From the NCBI GenBank assembly GCA_028711205.1, contig JAQTSP010000163.1, positions 1-5,726 on the forward strand: a DNA stretch of 5,726 nt. The letters run 5' to 3'. This document shows positions 1 to 5,130 of the stretch, piece by piece. Below the pieces are notes generated by a model. It was given only the letters and a program-made list of their open reading frames with translations, was not told the origin of the DNA and did no database searches. How positions within the stretch are numbered: position 1 is the stretch's first letter; each line of letters starts with the position of its first letter. A program made the translations under genes and the position numbers. The DNA comes from Eubacteriales bacterium. GTDB taxonomy: Bacteria > Bacillota > Clostridia > Christensenellales > SZUA-584.

Positions 1-877
1 CGCTGCCGCGAAGCTCTGTCTCATAAGCCGCCTCCAGCCCGGTAATCCCCAGCTTGTCCGAGGCCAAATACCCTTCGTCGTCCTCGCCGGCGTATCCCAT
101 ATAGCCGATGATGTGAGCGGCTGATTCACCCATATCATAGTACCTTATCGGCGTATACTGTTCGTCATCGATGCCGAGCCCGGGTACGGACAATATGCTC
201 TCCTTCTGCTCGTCTGTCAGCGCGTCAGAAAAAAACGTGCCGAGCACAACGATCTCGGTCTCATCTTCCAACGCCTTGTTAAACATGTTAATGATCTCGG
301 TATTTGTGAGGTCGGTGATGGTACAGATGATATCCGAAACATCCGTTAAATCTTCTACCTTTGATATGTTCATATATACGGTATCCGCGTATGTGTTCTT
401 CGCAAGGATGCTGCCGTCCGATGCAAAGATCTCTCCCCTTTCGGCTTTCAGCGTCTCGATGCGCACATGCGAGCCTTCTTCCATCTCGGGAAATATCAGC
501 GCGTAATCCCACAGCACAACGCACGTATCATCTTCTATTGTGGCTTGCAGTGTAAAATCGTTGGTAAAATCGCCGTAGCTTTCCGTTTTATATGTCGCGG
601 TATAGGTATAGACGCCGTCCGTGTCCGGTTCCGACAGGTTTTCGATGACGATCTCGGTAACGCCCAGCCCTGAAAATATCGCGTCGTATTTTTCTATAAA
701 AGCGTCTTCGTCGATATCGACGGCCGGTGATACGCAATCATACATCGCGCTAAAATCCATCGCCGTAAAGCTGTCCATGAATGCGCTGATATCATAGGCC
801 TGAGCCGAATCGCCCATACAGGAGCAAAGCATCAGGCATATGATGAGGCATATAAGCAATTTGTAGATCGTCCGCAT
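1..877 (-). CDS. Class B penicillin-binding protein with MecA-N (NTF2-like) domain, lipobox; C-terminal part outside window
   Basis: This is the first 292 residues of a cell-wall D,D-transpeptidase of the PBP2a/MecA-N class; the gene runs off the left edge. Residues 1-20 are a basic, hydrophobic signal ending in L-C-S-C, which reads as a lipobox with Cys20 as the lipidated residue. Residues about 27-130 fit the NTF2-like MecA-N domain, ending in the typical W123...LIFPEMEEG135. The dimerisation domain opens with RGEIFASDGSILA (147-159), the family's RGxIxDRNGxxLA motif, and continues to HIIGYMGYAG (255-264) and GITGLEAAYETELRG (277-291). The SxxK, SxN and KTG catalytic motifs would lie beyond the window. 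The ATG at 877 is preceded by AAGAGGTG (883-890) at good spacing. A separate promoter is visible at 900-928. MecA-N chromosomal PBPs are common in clostridia and do not by themselves imply beta-lactam resistance. Family call is firm; exact PBP class name is not. Confidence 0.9.
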   Translation of the reverse strand, partial: MRTIYKLLICLIICLMLCSCMGDSAQAYDISAFMDSFTAMDFSAMYDCVSPAVDIDEDAFIEKYDAIFSGLGVTEIVIENLSEPDTDGVYTYTATYKTESYGDFTNDFTLQATIEDDTCVVLWDYALIFPEMEEGSHVRIETLKAERGEIFASDGSILAKNTYADTVYMNISKVEDLTDVSDIICTITDLTNTEIINMFNKALEDETEIVVLGTFFSDALTDEQKESILSVPGLGIDDEQYTPIRYYDMGESAAHIIGYMGYAGEDDEGYLASDKLGITGLEAAYETELRGS

Positions 878-899
878 CAAAGCACCTCTTTTAAGCGTT

Positions 900-928
900 A
901 TTATACTATGCGCAAGGTTGAATGTACA
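900..928 (-). promoter_or_regulatory. Candidate sigma-A promoter for the PBP gene
   Basis: Reading the minus strand, TGTACA (928-923) is followed after exactly 17 bp by a perfect TATAAT (905-900). The -35 matches the TTGACA consensus at four of six positions. Transcription would begin near 893, giving a leader of about 16 nt that just includes the ribosome site at 883-890. The 121-bp gap after ywlE and this promoter suggest the PBP gene is a separate transcription unit or at least has its own start. Identified by eye only. Confidence 0.6.
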
Positions 929-955
929 GAAACACTCCAACGGAAAAAGAAGTAT

Positions 956-993
956 AAAAAACAAACAAACACTTGAACCGCGCTTGTTTGTTT
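956..993 (-). terminator. Weak terminator-like hairpin after ywlE
   Basis: On the minus strand, 18 nt or fewer after the ywlE stop (999-1001), AAACAAACA (993-985) pairs perfectly with TGTTTGTTT (971-963) around a 13-nt loop. It is followed by GT and a run of five T (960-956), then more T-rich sequence. The stem has only two G-C pairs, so it would be weak for a Rho-independent terminator and some read-through into the PBP gene is likely. The repeated AAAC units could also make the pairing partly coincidental. Confidence 0.4.
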
Positions 994-998
994 CAAAA

Positions 999-1481
999 TT
1001 AATGTTTCTTTTTTGAAAGCCGATGCAGCGCTTTGTCTATCGCGCTGATAATCTGGTCCCGCGCGATGCGGTATTCCTCGATCGGCTCTTTGTAAGGATC
1101 GGTGATATCGTATCCGCTTTCCCCGGGATATCCGTCGATACCGGCCGCATATCCCAAAAGCGTGTGCATTTTGTGTTCCTCGTCGGGCGCCATCGCCTCC
1201 ATCTCCTCGATATGCTTGGCTTCCATCGCAAGGATGACATCGGCCCATTCCGCAAGCTCCTTGCCAAATTGACGCGATTTGTGCTTTTCAATATCGAGGC
1301 CAATCTCACGCATGACCTCAATCGCCTCTTCCGACGCCGGTGAGCCTTCGCAGGCAAATGTGCCGGCCGACTCAAATGTATAATCTTTTAAGCGGGTACT
1401 TCGGTCTGCCGCATCGTCTGCAACTCCTTCTGCCATAGGGCTTCTACAGGTATTGCCCGTACACACAAAAAGAACGTTCAT
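999..1481 (-). CDS. ywlE: Low-molecular-weight phosphatase, YwlE type (probable protein-arginine phosphatase)
   Basis: This is a 160-residue cytoplasmic phosphatase of the LMW-PTP fold, normal length for the family. The P-loop CTGNTCRS lies at residues 7-14: Cys7 is the nucleophile and Arg13 binds phosphate (CX5R). The general acid is Asp128 in DP near the C-terminus. Residue 11 is Thr, the same position at which Bacillus YwlE carries the Thr that selects phosphoarginine; tyrosine phosphatases of this fold normally have a bulky aliphatic residue there. I therefore infer removal of phosphate from arginine residues on proteins, opposing an McsB-type arginine kinase, although no kinase gene is in this window. 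The ATG at 1481 follows AGGAGG (1492-1497), which overlaps the stop codon of the upstream ywlC gene; the gap is only 15 nt, so the two are co-transcribed and probably translationally coupled. The ywlC-ywlE neighbourhood resembles Bacillus. The alternative is an ordinary LMW protein-tyrosine phosphatase. Confidence 0.9.
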   Translation of the reverse strand: MNVLFVCTGNTCRSPMAEGVADDAADRSTRLKDYTFESAGTFACEGSPASEEAIEVMREIGLDIEKHKSRQFGKELAEWADVILAMEAKHIEEMEAMAPDEEHKMHTLLGYAAGIDGYPGESGYDITDPYKEPIEEYRIARDQIISAIDKALHRLSKKKH

Positions 1482-1496
1482 CTATTTTGCTTCCTC

Positions 1497-2519
1497 CTAT
1501 ACTTTTACAATATTATACGCAGCCGCTTTACTGATCCGGTTCATAACGGCAAACCCTATACCTGTTTTAGGTATTGCTTCAAAATAAATGTTTGTGTACC
1601 CATCCTCGTCCGCATCCCGCAGCAGCCCGTACAGGCATTTTGCCGCCTCATACGGATGATACACGCTTCCCGTTAGCACAACATCCCGTTTTCCGTAATG
1701 TATTTTGTTTTCCCTGCTTGCCATGATGAGTGGTTTGTCGCCTTTTTTAATGTCTTTATCATACAGATATTTTATGGCTTCTGCAACAGAAATATTATTG
1801 CCTTCCACAACAGTCACCGCCGCACGCGGTGCGTAATGCCTGTATTTCATGCCGGGAGACATCGGCGTCTCTTGTTCATCCGGCGAAAAACTCTCTGTGT
1901 ATGCGGCTTCTCCGATACACTCGCGAATCATCTCGCGCGTTACGGCGCCCGGCCGCAATATCACGGGAATATCGCGCGTCATGTCGATCACGGTCGATTC
2001 CAAACCGACGCTGCATTCGCCCGCGTCGAGTATCATCAGGTCTTCGCCGAAATCTTTCTGCACATGCTCCGGTTTCGTCGGGCTCGGGCTTCCCGATTTG
2101 TTCGCGCTCGGCGCAGCGATCGGCACGCCCGAGGCGGATATCAAAGAGAGCGCCGCGTCGCAGTCGGGCATGCGCACGCCCACGGTATCGAGCCCTGCGG
2201 TCACAGCGCCGGGCAGGCCCCTGTTCTTCAGCACAAGCGTCAGCGGTCCCGGCCAAAACCGTTCAGCCAGTATGTTTGCTTTATCACAAAAAACGGCGGC
2301 TCTCTGCGCCTCGGGAATACTGTCCACATGCACGATCAGCGGATTATCCCCGGGCCTTCCTTTCAGCGCGAATATGCGCGCCACGGCCGCTTCGTCCGTC
2401 GCATTGGCGCCAAGACCGTACACCGTTTCTGTCGGAAACGCGACAACGCCGCCGGCCCGTATCATTTCGGCCGCTTTTTCTATATTCTCTTTATATTCAT
2501 CGATAAGGCTCAATATCAT
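1497..2519 (-). CDS. ywlC: L-threonylcarbamoyladenylate synthase (Sua5/YwlC type)
   Basis: This enzyme makes threonylcarbamoyl-AMP from threonine, bicarbonate and ATP, the first step of t6A37 formation in ANN-decoding tRNAs. At 340 residues it is the long, two-domain Sua5 form rather than the short TsaC/YrdC form. The YrdC domain (about 13-200) shows FPTETVYGLG (28-37), KGRPGDNPLIVH (53-64), WPGPLTL (89-95), PIAAPSANKSGSPS (133-146) and LESTVID (173-179). The linker SPGMKYRHYAP (221-231) closes over the active site in this family. The C-terminal Sua5 domain ends with GIGFAVMNRISKAA (320-333). No key residue is missing. The start at 2519 fits the family N-terminus; a later Met19 would cut into the first helix. 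There is no good Shine-Dalgarno sequence before this ATG, only a weak GGTAAAATAA, which matters given the promoter at 2530-2558. It is 50 bp after the UPF0280 gene and 15 bp before ywlE. Confidence 0.96.
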   Translation of the reverse strand: MILSLIDEYKENIEKAAEMIRAGGVVAFPTETVYGLGANATDEAAVARIFALKGRPGDNPLIVHVDSIPEAQRAAVFCDKANILAERFWPGPLTLVLKNRGLPGAVTAGLDTVGVRMPDCDAALSLISASGVPIAAPSANKSGSPSPTKPEHVQKDFGEDLMILDAGECSVGLESTVIDMTRDIPVILRPGAVTREMIRECIGEAAYTESFSPDEQETPMSPGMKYRHYAPRAAVTVVEGNNISVAEAIKYLYDKDIKKGDKPLIMASRENKIHYGKRDVVLTGSVYHPYEAAKCLYGLLRDADEDGYTNIYFEAIPKTGIGFAVMNRISKAAAYNIVKV

Positions 2520-2529
2520 TTATTTTACC

Positions 2530-2558
2530 ATTTTACACCGGCCATTTAAAAAAATCAA
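2530..2558 (-). promoter_or_regulatory. Candidate promoter for ywlC-ywlE giving a near-leaderless mRNA
   Basis: In the 50-bp gap between the UPF0280 and ywlC genes the minus strand reads TTGATT (2558-2553), a 17-bp spacer containing a T-tract, then TAAAAT (2535-2530). A usual start seven bases downstream would be near 2523, only about four bases before the ywlC ATG at 2519. A second TAAAAT at 2527-2522 has no matching -35. The gap is AT-rich, so a chance match is possible, and no terminator separates the two genes, so read-through from the upstream operon may also supply transcript. Confidence 0.45.
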
Positions 2559-2569
2559 CAAGCGGGCTC

Positions 2570-3307
2570 CTATAGCGTCTGAAGCTGTATGCTGCCGACA
2601 GCGCCGCACTGATCGTCCACGACTGCCATCGCTCCGATCACACCGCCGATACCGGCTATCATGTCAAGCGCTTTTTGCATATCCGCCTTGCCGATGATCT
2701 CGTTGCCGAGCCGTGTCGCGCACGCGTCGGCCAGGCACGCGTCATGCGATACCACAACCGCCGCGTCCGCTTTGCCAAAGCTGACCGAATGCCCGATCGT
2801 GCCCGATGATGTGCATACCGCGACCGCCATATCCCTGGCGTCGACCGTGATGCCGATTTTCATGCTGAGAGAGCTGTGTCCCGCATAGATCGCAACGGTT
2901 TTTGGCGCGTCTGCTTTTATAAAAATGTCTCCGCCGTTTTCGACGATAACCTGCCCCGTATACCTTAGTATTTCCCGGCCGACATGCGCCGCGAAAGCGC
3001 CTGCAACGGCCGCCATCGGCCCGACGCCCGCGGCTTTTGCCGCATCGCACATGCGGGCGACAACCGGATGGGCGTCCGGCGCCGCATCGACAGGCGAAAA
3101 GCTCTCTGCAAACACCTTGTTTTTCTTGATATAGTCGTCAAGTACCCCGCGCAAAGACAAAACCGCCGCATACGCTTCGTTTTTATACGGTTTGCCCGCA
3201 CAAATATAAAGCTCCGTTTCTTTAAACTGTGTGCACCAGCAGATAAGGTCTGAGGTTATCGTTTTTCTGTATTCGTTTCTGTTGGAATAATCAGAATATG
3301 GTGTCAT
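2570..3307 (-). CDS. UPF0280 / COG2122 family protein, ApbE-like, associated with sulfide assimilation
   Basis: I place the start at the ATG at 3307, giving 245 residues, the usual family length. A longer reading to 3385 would overlap the ferredoxin gene by 95 nt and add 26 residues with no family resemblance. Family blocks are AAGVGPMAAVAGA (92-104), VIVENGGDIFIKAD (120-133), CTSSGTIGHSVSFG (165-178) and the ADA...LADACATRLGN stretch ending near 202. The GGD and late LADAxAT segments resemble ApbE FAD:protein FMN transferases, but I do not see the KG flavin motif of true ApbE, so flavin transfer should not be assumed. No signal peptide is visible, so it is probably cytosolic. The gene overlaps the 3' end of the ferredoxin gene by 17 nt and is third in the HcyBio operon. 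From memory, the Methanosarcina COG2122 protein (MA1715) promotes sulfide assimilation; its biochemical reaction is unknown to me. Cys165 in the CTSSG block is a notable conserved residue. Confidence 0.92.
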   Translation of the reverse strand: MTPYSDYSNRNEYRKTITSDLICWCTQFKETELYICAGKPYKNEAYAAVLSLRGVLDDYIKKNKVFAESFSPVDAAPDAHPVVARMCDAAKAAGVGPMAAVAGAFAAHVGREILRYTGQVIVENGGDIFIKADAPKTVAIYAGHSSLSMKIGITVDARDMAVAVCTSSGTIGHSVSFGKADAAVVVSHDACLADACATRLGNEIIGKADMQKALDMIAGIGGVIGAMAVVDDQCGAVGSIQLQTL

Positions 3308-3713
3308 CAAAGCTCTTGATCGCCCTCGCGGGGCACGCGCGGACACAGTGTCCGCAAAGCAGGCATTTGTCCATATTAAACTCAAGCTCCCATGTGTCGC
3401 GGTTCATCGTCAGCGCACCGGACGGACATACGGACGTGCACGCGCCGCAGTGCATGCATTTTTCCTCATACCGTATCACACTGTCCGTATATATCTTGAC
3501 AATGATACCCTCATTTTCGAGATAATCCAAGCCTTTTTTGATGTTCGCATCCGTACCGGCCAATTCAAGTATGATATATCCTGTTTTCCCCGGCGATACA
3601 TACGCCTTCAATATATTGAACGTCAGATTAAATTTGACCAGGTTTGTTACGATCGGTTTGTCTGTTTTCTCCGGCGGGAATTCAAGCCCAACCTTTTCAT
3701 GTGTCTCTTCCAT
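3291..3713 (-). CDS. NIL-domain 2[4Fe-4S] ferredoxin of homocysteine biosynthesis
   Basis: This 140-residue cytosolic protein fuses an N-terminal NIL domain (about 19-82, with N-I-L at 33-35) to a bacterial-type two-cluster ferredoxin. The cluster ligands are Cys86, 89, 92, 96 and Cys117, 120, 123, 127, both in the CxxCxxCxxxCP pattern, so two [4Fe-4S] clusters are expected and all eight ligands are present. From the Methanosarcina work (MA1822), this family is the required partner of the COG1900 protein in making homocysteine from sulfide, presumably supplying electrons or handling sulfur. Its ATG (3713) follows the stop of the HcyBio gene with no gap (TAG then ATG), and its ribosome site GGAGG lies inside the last codons of that gene, which implies translational coupling and near-equal expression. 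The 3' end overlaps the UPF0280 gene. A generic ferredoxin role is the alternative, but the NIL fusion and context argue against it. Confidence 0.95.
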   Translation of the reverse strand: MEETHEKVGLEFPPEKTDKPIVTNLVKFNLTFNILKAYVSPGKTGYIILELAGTDANIKKGLDYLENEGIIVKIYTDSVIRYEEKCMHCGACTSVCPSGALTMNRDTWELEFNMDKCLLCGHCVRACPARAIKSFDDTIF

Positions 3714-4871
3714 CTATTTTCCCTCCGTTACAAGTCCTTTTAAACTGTCTCTCACAGGCAGCTTTGATACGGCCTCCGTCATCACAAAAGCGCCGCCCAG
3801 TATCTTTTCTTTCAACTCATCTGCAATCAGCCTTGCTTTATAAAGGCTCGAAAGCGGGGCCGTTCTGATTGTTTTGCCGTTGATCTCGACAAGACCCGAC
3901 CGAAGCTCGGCATATGACACGCGCTTCAGCGCTTTTCTTTGGCGCTTGCTTTCGCTGTAGTCGAAGATGTTCGTATAAAGATGCGCGTTGGATACGGCAA
4001 GGTCTGCCATAAAATCTTCATCGATGACAGGCAGCGGCATACCGATACCGACGTATAAAGACGATCCATAGCCTTCGAACGTCGCTGCTTTTAAATACGC
4101 GCTCTTCATGCCTTTCAAATCGCCGATAACGCAAAGCGTATACCCGGCGTAATGCATATCTCCGTTCTCCAGTTCGGCGGCATTGTTGATAGCCTGTGTG
4201 CCTTCAAACACCACAAACCCTTCGCCGCCGCACAGCAATATCTTTGTACCGATGCCGATCGTCCGAAGTTTCGGGTCTTTTAACAGCGGCGATAATTCTC
4301 CGGCCGTTGAGTACGTGATGTTCCCCATGTTCGGCAGCAGCGTTCCCATGTATGTTTTCTTCGTCGTGTTCGACGTGTTCGTAGCGGCAGAATAGTTTTG
4401 ATACGCGTTTCTCGGATTGAACATATACGCCTGATTCAAATCGCTGAGCTTTATTTTTGTCCGTATCTCCTTGGCCGTATAGCAGTCCGTACCGCCGGAG
4501 CGCGCGCAGAGCTCGATCTCTTTGCCCGCAACAAGGTCTTCGATTACGTGCGCGCCGCCATATTCCGCACCCTTTTCCTCACCCGGCTGCGTGGCGCCGA
4601 TATACGTATCGACCGCCGCCAGGCCGCCGTACGCCTGTACACCGTTCAAAGTGATCTCGCTCATGCGGATCGGCGGATCGGAATGGCCGAAGTTCAGCAT
4701 CGCACCGGATGAGCACATCGCGCCGAATGTCGCGGCCGTTACCACGTCGATTTTTTTCGCGCATGCCGGTATGCCCTGCTCTTTCGCCATCGCCACGGCC
4801 TCCTCGGCCGTAAATACCACCGCTTTGCCTTTTTTAATTTTTTCGTTGATCTCCTGTATCGTCTTTGACAA
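3714..4871 (-). CDS. Homocysteine biosynthesis protein (HcyBio, COG1900, formerly DUF39)
   Basis: This 385-residue protein belongs to the COG1900 family, which in Methanosarcina (MA1821) is needed, with its NIL-ferredoxin partner, to build homocysteine from sulfide and aspartate semialdehyde instead of O-acetyl- or O-succinylhomoserine. Family blocks are VVTAATFGAMCSSGAMLNFG (43-62), HSDPPIRM (63-70), YGGAHVIEDLVAG (104-116), GGTDCY (126-131), LNQAYMFNPRNAYQNY (145-160) and MGTLLPNMGN (175-184). Cys53 and Cys130 sit in the two conserved cysteine blocks and are the candidate sulfur-handling residues. There is no CBS domain, unlike the fused archaeal MJ0100 type. The start is a TTG (4871-4869): AGGAGG at 4885-4880 lies 8 nt upstream and the next residues S-K-T-I-Q-E-I-N match family N-termini. 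It is the first gene of the operon, with a candidate promoter at 4989-5017 and a leader of about 110 nt. Confidence 0.95.
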   Translation of the reverse strand: MSKTIQEINEKIKKGKAVVFTAEEAVAMAKEQGIPACAKKIDVVTAATFGAMCSSGAMLNFGHSDPPIRMSEITLNGVQAYGGLAAVDTYIGATQPGEEKGAEYGGAHVIEDLVAGKEIELCARSGGTDCYTAKEIRTKIKLSDLNQAYMFNPRNAYQNYSAATNTSNTTKKTYMGTLLPNMGNITYSTAGELSPLLKDPKLRTIGIGTKILLCGGEGFVVFEGTQAINNAAELENGDMHYAGYTLCVIGDLKGMKSAYLKAATFEGYGSSLYVGIGMPLPVIDEDFMADLAVSNAHLYTNIFDYSESKRQRKALKRVSYAELRSGLVEINGKTIRTAPLSSLYKARLIADELKEKILGGAFVMTEAVSKLPVRDSLKGLVTEGK

Positions 4872-4885
4872 GGGGCACGCCTCCT
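4869..4885 (-). promoter_or_regulatory. Ribosome site fixing a TTG start for the HcyBio gene
   Basis: On the minus strand AGGAGG (4885-4880) is followed by an 8-nt spacer and TTG (4871-4869). No in-frame ATG or GTG is nearby: a GTG inside the spacer is in another frame, and the first internal Met (28) lies well inside the conserved protein. A strong ribosome site with a weak start codon suggests tuned translation of the first gene. Confidence 0.85.
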
Positions 4886-4902
4886 AAAAACTTTATATTC
4901 AG

Positions 4903-4958
4903 GCTGCAAAAGTATTTCGCAGCTTATCTTACGGGATCCCCGTAAAACCAACGGTTCT
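4903..4958 (-). promoter_or_regulatory. Structured 5' leader of the HcyBio operon: three short hairpins
   Basis: Between the candidate promoter and the ribosome site, the minus-strand transcript can form three successive hairpins. The first pairs AGAACC (4958-4953) with GGTTTT (4949-4944), including one G-U. The second is a perfect 7-bp stem, TTACGGG (4945-4939) with CCCGTAA (4935-4929). The third is a 9-bp stem, GCTGCGAAA (4923-4915) with TTTTGCAGC (4911-4903), with one G-U. Each has a 3-nt loop, and the first two share two bases, so they compete slightly. None is followed by a clean T-run directly, so they are not obvious terminators. I looked for SAM-I, T-box, cobalamin and THF riboswitch cores and recognise none. 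The pairing is seen in sequence; a regulatory role is inference. Confidence 0.45.
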
Positions 4959-4988
4959 TTGGGGTTTGGGTATAAATAATATTAGATT

Positions 4989-5017
4989 ATTTTACACCTT
5001 TTTGACCCGTTACACAA
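4989..5017 (-). promoter_or_regulatory. Candidate promoter of the HcyBio operon
   Basis: The minus strand reads TTGTGT (5017-5012), a 17-bp spacer, and TAAAAT (4994-4989). Initiation would be near 4982, leaving a leader of about 110 nt before the TTG start at 4871. It is divergent from the ychF promoter, with the two -35 elements about 53 bp apart. The match is good but not perfect and was found by eye. Confidence 0.5.
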
Positions 5018-5035
5018 CCGCAAAAAAATAACCGG

Positions 5036-5066
5036 CGGCAAATAAGCCGTCAGATTGCCGGACGGC
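5036..5066. repeat. Overlapping inverted repeats between divergent promoters
   Basis: Two short dyads overlap here: CGGCAA (5036-5041) with TTGCCG (5055-5060), and GCCGTC (5046-5051) with GACGGC (5061-5066). Each has a 6-bp perfect arm. They sit between the -35 elements of the HcyBio operon and ychF, where a regulator could act on either promoter. They cannot both form as cruciforms at once. Short GC-rich dyads occur by chance, so an operator role is only a possibility. Confidence 0.35.
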
Positions 5067-5070
5067 GAGG

Positions 5071-5099
5071 TTGATTTTATCTGTTTTCGGCTATATAAT
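5071..5099 (+). promoter_or_regulatory. Candidate sigma-A promoter for ychF
   Basis: TTGATT (5071-5076) is followed after 17 bp by a perfect TATAAT (5094-5099). Initiation would fall near 5106, giving a leader of about 25 nt that contains the ribosome site GAGG (5121-5124) six bases before the ychF ATG. This is the best promoter match in the window. Confidence 0.7.
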
Positions 5100-5130
5100 A
5101 CATTGAACTTTATCATTTGCGAGGTAAAAA

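Noticed and set aside
171..673. Open frames on the plus strand opposite the PBP gene
   Set aside because: The minus-strand frame is continuous from 877 to the window edge and carries clear MecA-N and dimerisation motifs, so these are shadows.
2550..2572. T-run after the UPF0280 gene as a Rho-independent terminator
   Set aside because: The seven T bases (minus strand) are not preceded by a stable hairpin; the adjacent GGAGCCCGCTTG has no complementary arm. They fit better as part of the candidate promoter spacer.
1698..2697. Three long overlapping plus-strand open frames opposite ywlC (up to 283 residues)
   Set aside because: They lie antisense to a well-conserved Sua5 gene. The translations are rich in Arg, Ser and His with no recognisable domain, and nothing resembling a ribosome site supports them. 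They reflect base composition of the real gene.
3308..3385. 26-residue N-terminal extension of the UPF0280 gene
   Set aside because: It would lie wholly inside the end of the ferredoxin gene, the residues are unlike the family, and the start at 3307 gives the normal length.
4872..4982. SAM-I, T-box, cobalamin or THF riboswitch upstream of the HcyBio gene
   Set aside because: I could not find the conserved core sequences of any of these classes, only short local hairpins.
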